From Prevotella sp. S7-1-8 (GTDB lineage: Bacteria; Bacteroidota; Bacteroidia; Bacteroidales; Bacteroidaceae), in NCBI RefSeq assembly GCF_000758925.1, contig NZ_JRNC01000011.1, positions 1-64,000 on the forward strand: DNA of 64,000 bases, read 5' to 3'. Every line of letters starts with the position of its first letter. Position 1 is the first letter of the stretch. The notes under the pieces were generated by a model. The model made no database searches, was not told the DNA's origin, and saw only the letters and a list, made by a program, of their open reading frames with translations. Below are positions 45,081 to 53,562 of the stretch, in pieces. The translations under genes and the position numbers were made by a program.

Positions 45081-46177
45081 TTTTTTTTCGTTTTAAATAT
45101 TTTTCCTGTCAACCGCGAGCTTGCCAGCCACAATGCCCAAGCCAAAGGGAGCGTGCATGCAAGGCACGCGAGGAATGTGATCCAGTAGCTCCAATCCGCG
45201 GGCAGGCGCCTTAATACGAAATGGGCGTGTATGAGGTATGTCTCCAAGCTGATACTTCCAATAAACGCCAAGGCACGTCTTGCGCCCCTGCCTATACGCC
45301 TCAAGGCGGTGCCCAGCAGCCATGTGCCGCATACGGTGACAGGAATATAGACCATTCGTTCTATAAAAAGCGGAAATTTGCCGTGCAAATTTTGCTCCAT
45401 GTATATACTGGTGCCCATTCCGATGAGGACGACAGCCAATAGCAACCACGCCGATGACAGGGGGACGCTGTGTTTTTGCCGCACGCTTTCGCCCATGCCC
45501 AAGCCGATGAAGAAGATGGGTACCCTGCTCCAGAATATCTCTAAATGCCCCACGGCGTTATGGATAGGGGCTACCCATTGCACAGCCACGCACCACACAA
45601 CCATCGCCACGGGCAACCAGCGGTACGTGGTGTCGCGCTTGATAAGGTTCATATAGGCAGGTGCGAAAAGGTAGAGCGCCATGGCGGCGGGTACATACCA
45701 AAACGTTAATTCGTCGTGAAGCCAGAAGTCCCAGTTGATGGTGATGTCGCCGACGAGGTCTACCCACGCCATCGTGTCGCCCCCCCTGAACCGCGGTATG
45801 TAGTAAAGGCTGGCCATGAGCAGCCATGCCGGATAGACGCGGAGGTACCTGCGTTTGAAAAAGTGTTTGTAGTTTGGGTTCTTGGTCCATGAGAACCATA
45901 GCCCCACGCCACTGAGAAAGAAAAATATATCCACGCCGATATTGCCCATTCTGTGTAGTCCAAAGAACGGGTCGCGTGACGAAAGGGGCACATGGAACAA
46001 CATAATCATCAACATGGCAAGTCCCATCAGCTCTCCTCGGTAGGCGCTGATGGCGGCCAATGATAGCCGACAGCCATCCTCGTGGGCGTTTTCCCAAGAT
46101 GGTGTCTTTGAATCGTGACACTGTGTGGCGTGTGTTTTCATGTGCTGTGTGGCGTGATGTTGTCGTGGCTGTGACAT
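45077..46177 (-). CDS. Acyltransferase 3 family membrane protein (OafA-like)
   Basis: A 366-residue inner-membrane protein with about ten helices that probably O-acetylates a glycan. The catalytic His lies in LMIMLFHVPLSS at the end of the first helix, followed by IGVDIFFFLSGVGLWFSW. The polar N-terminal 40 residues are unlike the family and a later ATG (43-nt shorter start at residue 13) is possible. Overlaps the UbiA-type gene by 4 nt; a second paralogue lies 33 nt upstream. Confidence 0.85.
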   Translation of the reverse strand: MSQPRQHHATQHMKTHATQCHDSKTPSWENAHEDGCRLSLAAISAYRGELMGLAMLMIMLFHVPLSSRDPFFGLHRMGNIGVDIFFFLSGVGLWFSWTKNPNYKHFFKRRYLRVYPAWLLMASLYYIPRFRGGDTMAWVDLVGDITINWDFWLHDELTFWYVPAAMALYLFAPAYMNLIKRDTTYRWLPVAMVVWCVAVQWVAPIHNAVGHLEIFWSRVPIFFIGLGMGESVRQKHSVPLSSAWLLLAVVLIGMGTSIYMEQNLHGKFPLFIERMVYIPVTVCGTWLLGTALRRIGRGARRALAFIGSISLETYLIHAHFVLRRLPADWSYWITFLACLACTLPLAWALWLASSRLTGKIFKTKKK

Positions 46178-46210
46178 GTGTCGTTTTTGTAGCTGGAACC
46201 TTTTGTCGTC

Positions 46211-47320
46211 TTATCCCATCTTTATTTTTTTCATAATCTCATTGACAAGCCATGCCGCGCCTATCGAGGCGATGGTGTAAAGCAATAGCCCGGCGTAGGT
46301 GTCGCCATGTTGGGATATGGGTATGAATACTTTTCGTATCGCGGGGTGGACGACAAACAGGGCTGCCGATACGCCACCCATCCACTGCAATGCTTTCCAA
46401 ATGGTGTCGGTCACGACATTGGCAGGCACGCTCTTCAATGATTTTACAAAATAGACAGCGGCATAGCACACCAGCGCGGGCACCAGCATCCAGCCCCAAA
46501 AGTTGTTGCCGAAACCAACTACGAAAAACGTTGTGACCACAAGCGACATGAGCAATGCCACCGTGGAGAGGTTCACCAAGATGACCCGTTGGCCGTGGCG
46601 CGCGAACAGCAGCCCCATTCCAAAGGGCAGCATGCCGCCCATGAAGTTGTACCGATAGCGATTGAGAGCCTCGCTTTCAGGTCCAAGACAGAGCTGGCCG
46701 CCAATGCAGAGAGCCATCAATGTCACCGTCCAAGCCCAGTGCCGTCGATAGAGCAGCAGCCGGTACACAATGTAGAGCTGGAGCATCAGCCCGAAAAACC
46801 AGTAAGGTCCTGGCCAGATATTCTGGTCGGGTTCTGGCAAAAGGTTGTTGAACATGCCCAATTGCGCCACGATTTGCAGCGTGGAGTAGTGCCATCTGCC
46901 GGGTGTGATGGCATCCACAAAGACAAAGCACGCGAAGCCCACGAACATCATTTGGAACAGTTTGAGATAGTGCTTTTTGACAAACATCCACGTTTCGCCA
47001 ACGCCGTCATGGCCTTGTGCCGTGGCGGTCGATGTCGCGCCATACTTGCGTTCCAACCCATAGGCACTGAGAAACAAGAAGATCGGTACGCCGTAGTGTC
47101 CGAAAAACGACAGTATGTGCATAGGCCACAGGTAGTCGGGGTTGCTTGCCACTTGCGAGAACCAGTCCGCGTTGCGCTTGAAAAACTGATATTCGTTCTC
47201 CTTCACCACGGGGCCGAGCCAGTGGCAATAGTTGTGCAAGAAAATGCCTATGATGGCCAATCCTCGTAGCGCGTTGCACTCGGCGCGCGAGAGAAGCGCG
47301 ACATTCATTTTGTATTTCAT
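46211..47320 (-). CDS. Second acyltransferase 3 family membrane protein
   Basis: A 369-residue paralogue of the neighbouring acyltransferase with about ten helices. The active-site His candidates are in IGIFLHNYCHWLG (helix 1); HYGVPIFLFLSAYGLERKYG follows, typical for the family. The two proteins differ clearly outside these motifs, so they probably act on different sites or partners. Gaps of 33 nt to the next gene and 35 nt to the preceding one support one operon. Confidence 0.85.
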   Translation of the reverse strand: MKYKMNVALLSRAECNALRGLAIIGIFLHNYCHWLGPVVKENEYQFFKRNADWFSQVASNPDYLWPMHILSFFGHYGVPIFLFLSAYGLERKYGATSTATAQGHDGVGETWMFVKKHYLKLFQMMFVGFACFVFVDAITPGRWHYSTLQIVAQLGMFNNLLPEPDQNIWPGPYWFFGLMLQLYIVYRLLLYRRHWAWTVTLMALCIGGQLCLGPESEALNRYRYNFMGGMLPFGMGLLFARHGQRVILVNLSTVALLMSLVVTTFFVVGFGNNFWGWMLVPALVCYAAVYFVKSLKSVPANVVTDTIWKALQWMGGVSAALFVVHPAIRKVFIPISQHGDTYAGLLLYTIASIGAAWLVNEIMKKIKMG

Positions 47321-47355
47321 GACGATCTGTGATAATGGGATGATGGCGGTGGCGT

Positions 47356-49182
47356 TTATTTCCGCTTGGCAGACTCGGCGTAGTGACGTTCTCGCAAATA
47401 GTCATAGTCGGTGGTATTCTTCAGTATGCGAGGCCTTCGCTCATCGTACTCGGTCGAGAGCAAGTTGTATTCGGGCCTGTAGTCTTTGGTCTTGATGCCG
47501 GCCAACCACAGCATCATGTGTGGCAGGGCGTCGGTCATAAATCGCTTGTCTTTGGCTTTTCGGATGGCTCTGTACACGTCTCTGTGCCTTTTCACGTATT
47601 CGCGTGAGCAATATATCCAGAATGGGATTTCAAATTCGTAGTGAGCCAATGGCCAGTCTATGGCTGCGCTGTGGTTGCGACAGATGAAATTTCGCCCCGG
47701 TTCGTAGCATTCCTCGCCGTGGTCTGGCATGTAGATGACGATGGCCTCCTTGTGTTCAAAACGCTTGATGATGGCGTCCACGATGGAATCGTTGTAGAGC
47801 ACGGCGTTGTCGTAGTCGGCGATGATACGCCGTTTCTTCTCGTCGAGTTCCGGTCGCGTCTTCGCATACGCCTCTGGCCCGAACTTGCGCTGTGCGTTGG
47901 GGCATCGCGTGCGGTAGTTCACGTGTTGGCCTATGAGATGGAAGATGATGAGGTTGGGGTTGTCGTTGGTTATCTCTCCGCGTTTCACTAATCGGTCATA
48001 GTCATCGAGCAGTCCGTCATCATATTGGTGTGTCTGTGTGTTGCGGGTGTCAAACTGTGCCTTGCTCAGTGTGGCGTTGTTCAGGAAAAAGCCGCCAGAG
48101 AAATCGTATACGGCGTCTTTGGCCTTGGGCAGGAATTGGTTGGTGAGAAAGCTCACATGGTATCCAGCCTTGCGAAATATGGCCGGGAAGAGCGGATAGT
48201 CGCACCATTCACCTTTCTGGCCCACTACGTGTGTGGAGAGCACGTTCTTGAAGACGAAGCTCGTGAGGTTCCAGCAGCTCACCACGTCGGTGAACTTGGT
48301 GAGCAGTCCGCTGCGCTCGCGTCTCATTTGGCGCGGCGTGGTCTTGAGATAGTAGCCGTATTGGTAGCTGTGCGCCTTGCCATAGCTCTCTCCGATGATA
48401 AGGACGATGGTGGGCGATCGCCGCGTGCAAGTGTCCACCGCTATCTTCTCGTTAGTGGCGATGCACCGTCCTATCTGCTTGTCGGCCAGCGAATTGCTGT
48501 AAATGCTGAATGCCAGGCGGTAGATGGGCAAGTAGAGCACGGCGTGATCTTTCTCGGTCAGTATGTGCTCCACGGTGCCGATGGTGTCCGCGGTCATCAG
48601 CCTGACAGTCTCTTTTATATTGTGCCAGCTTGTGTTTACGCTCAGCGCCAAGAGCGCGGCGATGGCCACGCCCCCCGCGTAGTCCAATTTCCACTTGGTG
48701 GCCTTGGCGTCTATGGCCATGAGCCACGCCCTGGCCGTTTGGCGCGCGCGTTTGCTCGGCAGGTGGAAGAAGTGCCGACGCGCTACCCATAGGGCATGAA
48801 TGAGGATGAGCGAGAATATCCAGCAGAGGGGCGAGAAGAGAATGTCTACGTTGAGAAACGCCCGAATAAAATCGCCGGCTTCCCTGCTATCGGTCTCGTT
48901 CACGAGCATGAGCATCGTGGGATTGAGCGTTGAGGCGAATTTCCAAAAGCAGTATATGTCAATGATAGACACGGTGTAGAGCACGACGTAGAGCAACCGT
49001 TTCAGCCATGTGCGTATCTTGTGGGGAAAAAGCGCGAGTGCCGCGCAGGCGCAATAATCAAACAGGAACAGCTCCAAATAGATATTCTCGTATAGTGTCG
49101 CGCCTTTATGGTGGGGCAAAGTGAGAATGGCGCTCAGCATCCCAAGCGCATACATCATCACGAAGAAAACGCTGTTCTTCAT
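47356..49182 (-). CDS. EptA/CptA-like phosphoethanolamine transferase
   Basis: A 608-residue protein with five N-terminal helices (about 1-170) and a periplasmic alkaline-phosphatase-fold domain (about 240-600). VLIIGESYGKAHSYQYGYY begins the domain, CWNLTSFVFKNVLS holds the likely Thr nucleophile, and YMPDHGEECYEPGRNF binds zinc. Such enzymes move phosphoethanolamine from phosphatidylethanolamine to lipid A, core sugars or other glycans, often changing polymyxin sensitivity. The ATG at 49182 was chosen: a GTG start at 49287 lies upstream of the promoter at 49252-49282. First gene of the seven-gene operon. Confidence 0.88.
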   Translation of the reverse strand: MKNSVFFVMMYALGMLSAILTLPHHKGATLYENIYLELFLFDYCACAALALFPHKIRTWLKRLLYVVLYTVSIIDIYCFWKFASTLNPTMLMLVNETDSREAGDFIRAFLNVDILFSPLCWIFSLILIHALWVARRHFFHLPSKRARQTARAWLMAIDAKATKWKLDYAGGVAIAALLALSVNTSWHNIKETVRLMTADTIGTVEHILTEKDHAVLYLPIYRLAFSIYSNSLADKQIGRCIATNEKIAVDTCTRRSPTIVLIIGESYGKAHSYQYGYYLKTTPRQMRRERSGLLTKFTDVVSCWNLTSFVFKNVLSTHVVGQKGEWCDYPLFPAIFRKAGYHVSFLTNQFLPKAKDAVYDFSGGFFLNNATLSKAQFDTRNTQTHQYDDGLLDDYDRLVKRGEITNDNPNLIIFHLIGQHVNYRTRCPNAQRKFGPEAYAKTRPELDEKKRRIIADYDNAVLYNDSIVDAIIKRFEHKEAIVIYMPDHGEECYEPGRNFICRNHSAAIDWPLAHYEFEIPFWIYCSREYVKRHRDVYRAIRKAKDKRFMTDALPHMMLWLAGIKTKDYRPEYNLLSTEYDERRPRILKNTTDYDYLRERHYAESAKRK

Positions 49183-49251
49183 GATGGGTTTCAGCAATAG
49201 CGACGCCACGCGTCTCAAAGTCTTCACGAATGCTTGTTTTATTATTTTTTG

Positions 49252-49282
49252 CAAAAATAGTATAAAAATAGGAGATAAACAA
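49252..49282 (-). promoter_or_regulatory. Promoter of the seven-gene glycan operon
   Basis: On the minus strand TTG (49280-49282), 20 nt, then TATTTTTG (49252-49259) matches the Bacteroidetes consensus. It places the transcription start near 49245. Confidence 0.6.
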
Positions 49283-49823
49283 TGCACATGCCCTAAATTA
49301 ACGCGAAAGAAGTGTCGCCAAGCGTGCTTTGGCTTGTTTTGACGCGTTGGGTGAGATATGATGGAGGTGTTGAAGGGACAGGCATGCCCAAGCTGAAAAA
49401 TATTGACAAAGTGTTTCCCGTAAATCGTGTGTTCGCTGTCGGTGTTGGCTTTGCGCGCAAATACACGAAAAATGCGAGTTTTTTGTAAAGCCTTGTCTTG
49501 CGGAACGTTATGACGTCTTGGCGTTTTTTCGTGCGCGAAAGTTTTCTTTCGGGCTTGCCATTAGTGCTTAAAGCTGTGGCGAATGGGCCTTGGTCGCAAC
49601 GTCAATGAGACTTAATCGCGGACTCAATGGGCCTTGAACGTGGCGCGATTGGATAGCGTTCGTGGTTTGTCGACAAAATCGAGGTGCCCATAATGGCGAG
49701 AAATTGCCAAGAAACTGATTTTTTTCGCGCTAAAAGACAGGTTGTGGAGGATGCTTTTTTTGTGATATTATTTTGAAAAAATGGAGATTTGCCAATGTGT
49801 CTTTACATTCTAAAGGTGTGTGC
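49283..49823. other. Non-coding gap with a diverged repeat copy
   Basis: About 540 bp with no convincing frame. Blocks at 49538-49586 match the gap at 26.97-27.04 kb, and ACTTAATCGC (49610-49619), 11 nt, GCCTTGAACG (49631-49640) recur with identical spacing at 59465-59495. The stretch also contains GGCGAG, then TGCCAAGAAAC and GATTTTTTT, similar to the end of the 27-kb copy. Confidence 0.55.
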
Positions 49824-50450
49824 TTACCGATACAGTTTTTGCACCATTGGCAAGATGGCGTCAGGCACTAAACCGTCTATGGGCTGTCTCGCCTTGACGC
49901 GACGCCTTATCTCTGTGCTGCTTAGAGGGTAGAGCTGTGTGTCGACGAGGTGCGCGTTGGGAGGCAGCTTGGAGCGATCTATGGGATAGCCCTTGCGTGG
50001 ATAGACCGCTATCTCGTGATGCGAGAGTATGTATTGTGGTTCGGCCCAGCGGTCGAATGCCAGCCAGTTGTCGGCGCCGATGATAAGGACGAATGTGCGT
50101 TCCGGATAGTCGGAGGCTAAGTGCTTGAGCGTGTTCCACGTAAAAGAAGGCTTGGGCAGGTGGAACTCGTAGTCGGAGGCTTTCAGTGTTGGCTCTGTGG
50201 CGAGCGCGCGGCTTGTGAGATCGAGTCGCGCGCGGTCGTCTAAAAGTTGGGTGTCGTTGGTCTTGAAGGGGTTGAGAGGCGAGACCATGAGCCACACCTC
50301 TTCCAAATGGGCCGCTTGGAGTATTTGGCGCGCCAACGCAATGTGCCCCACATGAATGGGGTTGAAGCTGCCGCCGAACACCCCCGTGCGCAACCTCTTG
50401 TCGTGGGTGGTGGCGCGTGTGGCGAGCGATGTCGGCGCGATGTCGTTCAT
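49824..50450 (-). CDS. nadD: Nicotinate-nucleotide adenylyltransferase
   Basis: Makes deamido-NAD from nicotinate mononucleotide and ATP. The 208-residue protein has GVFGGSFNPIHVGHIALA (about 22-39) with the HxGH motif as HVGH, and the C-terminal SSTEIRRRV with ISSTxIR-type ATP contacts. The ATG at 50450 was chosen over an in-frame TTG at 50504; both leave residues before the family match. Last gene of the yicC-gmk-nadD set. Confidence 0.95.
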   Translation of the reverse strand: MNDIAPTSLATRATTHDKRLRTGVFGGSFNPIHVGHIALARQILQAAHLEEVWLMVSPLNPFKTNDTQLLDDRARLDLTSRALATEPTLKASDYEFHLPKPSFTWNTLKHLASDYPERTFVLIIGADNWLAFDRWAEPQYILSHHEIAVYPRKGYPIDRSKLPPNAHLVDTQLYPLSSTEIRRRVKARQPIDGLVPDAILPMVQKLYR

Positions 50451-50509
50451 AAGCGTGTGGATAAATATAAAGCTGGGTGCCTGCCGATGGATGACAAGGC
50501 GCAAGACAA

Positions 50510-51100
50510 CTATTTTTTTAAAAACTCGCTGACTATCCCATAGGCCTCTTTTTGGGCTTTCGCAAGGTCGTCGTTGACAATGACGCGGTCAAAACGGTTG
50601 GCGAAGGTCATTTCGTAGGCCGCCTTGTCCAGCCGCTGCTTGATTACGTCTGGCGCGTCCGTGGCCCGTCCCTCCAAGCGGCGGCGCAGCTCGTCGACGG
50701 ATGGCGGCTGAATGAATACGCTTAGCGCGCGGTCGCCGTAATAGTCCTTGATGTTGCAACCTCCTTTCACGTCTACGTCAAACACAACGTTTTGGCCTTT
50801 CTCGCGCTGGTTCTCGACCTGCGATTTCAATGTGCCGTAGAAACGGCCGGGGTAAACTTCCTCGTACTCCAAGAACTCGTTTCCGTCTATCTTGGACAGA
50901 AACTCATCGGTCGAAAGAAAGAAATACTCCACGCCATGTCGCTCGGTGCCACGCGGGGCTCGGTTGGTGCACGATATGGAGAATGCCAGGCGCAACTCGG
51001 GGTGCTCGCGCATGAGATAATTGACGATGGTGCTTTTGCCGCTTCCGCTGGGTGCGCTGAAGATGATGAGTTTGGCGTTTGGCGTGTTGTTGGAGTTCAT
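50510..51100 (-). CDS. gmk: Guanylate kinase
   Basis: Phosphorylates GMP to GDP. The 196-residue length is standard. P-loop FSAPSGSGKSTIVNYL (about 14-29) and the GMP-binding region SCTNRAPRGTERHGVEYFF fit the family, and the lid has RRRLEGRATDAPDVIKQRL. It lies between yicC (110 nt upstream) and nadD. Confidence 0.97.
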   Translation of the reverse strand: MNSNNTPNAKLIIFSAPSGSGKSTIVNYLMREHPELRLAFSISCTNRAPRGTERHGVEYFFLSTDEFLSKIDGNEFLEYEEVYPGRFYGTLKSQVENQREKGQNVVFDVDVKGGCNIKDYYGDRALSVFIQPPSVDELRRRLEGRATDAPDVIKQRLDKAAYEMTFANRFDRVIVNDDLAKAQKEAYGIVSEFLKK

Positions 51101-51210
51101 AGTCTATGATGTGAAGGGTGGATGGGTGGTTTGATGTCGGGCACCGTGACCGTTGTCGTATGGTGTCGATGATGCCCGGGTGAGGATGGCGATGGTTGGG
51201 GCGGGTGTGT

Positions 51211-52086
51211 TTATAGCACGTTGAGTACCTGCTCCTTGATTTGCTCTAACTCATCCTTCATCTTTACCACGATGTTTTGCATTTCCGCTTGGTTGCTTTT
51301 AGAGCCGGTGGTGTTTATCTCGCGTCCCATTTCTTGGGCGATAAAGCCTAATTTTTTGCCGTTGGGCTGCTCTTCGGCCATGGTCTCGCTGAAATATTTA
51401 AGGTGGTTGGCCAGTCGCTGTTTCTCCTCGTTGATGTCAAGCTTCTCGATATAGTAAATGAGTTCTTGCTCGAGCCGGTTTTTGTTGTAATCCACTTCGG
51501 GTATTTGCCTCAACCCATTGATGATATTTTCTTTTATCTTGGGCACTCGGCTTGCCTCGAATGGTTCTATCTCTTGGAGCAACCGGCTGATGTTGGCAAT
51601 TTTTTCGTTGAACTTTTTCTCGAGGGCGGCGCCTTCTTGGCGGCGGAAGTCTATCGTCTCGGCCAAGGCTTTGTCGATGGCTTGGCTCGCCATGCCCCAC
51701 TCCTCGTCGTCAAGTTGCTCGGCGTCTGTCTTGAGAAGCACGTCGGGCATGCGTAGCAACGTGGCGTACCAATCGGTTGGCTCGGGTATGCCGGTGCGCT
51801 CGGAGATGGTTTTTATCTGGTTGTAATAATTCTCAACAAGCGAGGCGTTGATGGGAGTGGCGTCTACAAGGTCGCTTTTTTCGATCCAAATCGAAAAGTC
51901 TACCTTCCCTCTCTTGAGCCCTGCGGCAAGTTTTTGGCGTATCTCCATCTCTCTCTCCCGGTAAAGCGGAGCTATGCGAACGGAAAGATCCAAGGACTTG
52001 CTATTTAATGATTTTATCTCAACGTTGATTTTCTTGTCTCTATATGTTACGACAGACTTGCCGTAACCGGTCATTGATAGTATCAT
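51211..52086 (-). CDS. yicC: YicC-family endoribonuclease
   Basis: A 291-residue protein of the YicC/YloC family; E. coli YicC is a metal-dependent endoribonuclease linked to sRNA decay. The start MILSMTGYGKS and the end with the acidic/hydrophobic DUF1732 part (REINTTGSKSN, ELEQIKEQVLNV) are typical. The ATG at 52086 was chosen; an in-frame TTG at 52113 lies in the -7 box (TATTTTTG, 52111-52118), so it cannot be the start. Confidence 0.93.
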   Translation of the reverse strand: MILSMTGYGKSVVTYRDKKINVEIKSLNSKSLDLSVRIAPLYREREMEIRQKLAAGLKRGKVDFSIWIEKSDLVDATPINASLVENYYNQIKTISERTGIPEPTDWYATLLRMPDVLLKTDAEQLDDEEWGMASQAIDKALAETIDFRRQEGAALEKKFNEKIANISRLLQEIEPFEASRVPKIKENIINGLRQIPEVDYNKNRLEQELIYYIEKLDINEEKQRLANHLKYFSETMAEEQPNGKKLGFIAQEMGREINTTGSKSNQAEMQNIVVKMKDELEQIKEQVLNVL

Positions 52087-52110
52087 AGTTTCTTGCAAGT
52101 TAAATTTCTG

Positions 52111-52148
52111 CAAAAATACAAAAAATGCAGGAAAAAAGAGTAAATTTG
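52111..52148. promoter_or_regulatory. Divergent -7 boxes of yicC and tsaB
   Basis: TATTTTTG on the minus strand (52111-52118) serves yicC and TAAATTTG on the plus strand (52141-52148) serves tsaB. No clear -33 boxes. Confidence 0.45.
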
Positions 52149-52189
52149 CAATTTATTAATATTATTCGATAGTAAACGAGGAAAAAGTT

Positions 52190-52882
52190 ATGTCTTGTAT
52201 ATTGCATATTGATACGAGCACCAACGTGTGCTCTGTTGCCGTAAGCGACAATGGCGCGTGCATTTTTGAGCAAGAAGACCATTCTGGCCCTAACCATGCC
52301 GAGAGGCTCGGCACGTTTGTCGACGAGGCTTTGTCATACGTTGACAACCACGCCATACCGTTGGACGCGGTGGCGGTAAGCTCCGGTCCTGGTTCGTACA
52401 CGGGGCTTCGCATTGGCGTTTCGATGGCCAAGGGCGTGTGCTATGGACGTGGCGTTAAGCTCATCAGCGTGCCTACGTTGTCGCTGTTGTGTGTGCCGGT
52501 GCTGCTTCAGGAGAGGATAAAGGAGGAAAACGCGTTGTTGTGCCCCATGCTCGACGCTCGCAGGATGGAGGTCTACGCGCAGCTTTTTGACCGCTCTCTC
52601 AAAGAGGTTAGGCCCATTCACGCTGATGTCGTGGACGCGGATACGTACAGGGAGTTCTTGGATAAGGCCCCGGTCTATTTCTTTGGCAATGGGGCTCGTA
52701 AATGCAAGGATGCCATAGGCCATCCCAACGCCCGTTTCATAGACGGCGTGGAGGCGTTGGCCAAGAACATGTTGCCATTGGCGGAAAAGCGGTGGGCCGA
52801 CGAAAGGTTTGAGGACGTGGCCTATTTTGTGCCATTCTATTTAAAGGATTTCGTGGCTAAACAACCGCGTAAATTGTTGTAA
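52190..52882 (+). CDS. tsaB: tRNA threonylcarbamoyladenosine biosynthesis protein TsaB
   Basis: A 230-residue ASKHA-fold partner of TsaD and TsaE in making t6A37 on tRNAs that read ANN codons. The start CILHIDTSTNVCSVAV and SSGPGSYTGLRIGVSMAKG (about 65-83) are typical of TsaB, and the short C-terminal half lacks the TsaD metal His residues. The next gene, DUF4290, begins 86 nt downstream. Confidence 0.95.
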   Translation: MSCILHIDTSTNVCSVAVSDNGACIFEQEDHSGPNHAERLGTFVDEALSYVDNHAIPLDAVAVSSGPGSYTGLRIGVSMAKGVCYGRGVKLISVPTLSLLCVPVLLQERIKEENALLCPMLDARRMEVYAQLFDRSLKEVRPIHADVVDADTYREFLDKAPVYFFGNGARKCKDAIGHPNARFIDGVEALAKNMLPLAEKRWADERFEDVAYFVPFYLKDFVAKQPRKLL

Positions 52883-52968
52883 GGCGTCACGTCGACTTTG
52901 TGACGAAAGGTCGTTGAGCGAAAATAAAGTCTCATTTCTCCCTTGATAAAGGCAAAATAACAATACTT

Positions 52969-53559
52969 ATGAATATAGACGGATTGGATTACAATACCCA
53001 ACGAGAAAAGCTCGTGTTGCCGGAATATGGCCGGGAAATACAAAATATGGTGAACTACGCGTTGACGCTGGAGGATAAAGAAGAGCGCCAGCGCTGTGCC
53101 GAGACCATCGTCATGACCATGGAACGCATGTTCCCGCAAATCAAGGAGAGCGCGGACTACAGACAGAAACTGTGGGATCATTTAGCCTTGATGAGCGATT
53201 TTAAGCTCGATATTGATTGGCCTTATGATGTGTCACAAGCCAAATCTATTGGCACAAAGCCAGAACCAATGGTTTATCCCAACGACAAGATTTCGGTGCG
53301 CCATTATGGACGCATGTTGTTCGAGCTCTTCGACAAGCTCAAAACCATGCCCGAGGGCGAGGAATACGACGCCTTGGTCAGGCTGACGGCTAACCAGATG
53401 AAACGCGACCTCATGCAATGGAGCCACGGTTGCAGCGACGAAAAGGTGGCGGACGACTTGGCTCGCTATACGGACGGGAGGGTGCGGATAGACCTTGGAA
53501 ACTTTAAGTTTGACAAGATCTCGGTCCGCGAAAACGATAGAAAACGTAGAAAGAGATAG
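52969..53559 (+). CDS. DUF4290 family protein
   Basis: A 196-residue soluble, mostly helical protein of a family that I know only from Bacteroidota. The N-terminus GLDYNTQREKLVLPEYGRE is highly typical. A basic C-terminus (about the last 10 residues, NDRKRRKR) may contact nucleic acid or membrane. No function is established. It ends 3 nt before murA and is certainly in its operon, which may hint at envelope biogenesis. Confidence 0.88.
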   Translation: MNIDGLDYNTQREKLVLPEYGREIQNMVNYALTLEDKEERQRCAETIVMTMERMFPQIKESADYRQKLWDHLALMSDFKLDIDWPYDVSQAKSIGTKPEPMVYPNDKISVRHYGRMLFELFDKLKTMPEGEEYDALVRLTANQMKRDLMQWSHGCSDEKVADDLARYTDGRVRIDLGNFKFDKISVRENDRKRRKR

Positions 53560-53562
53560 CCT

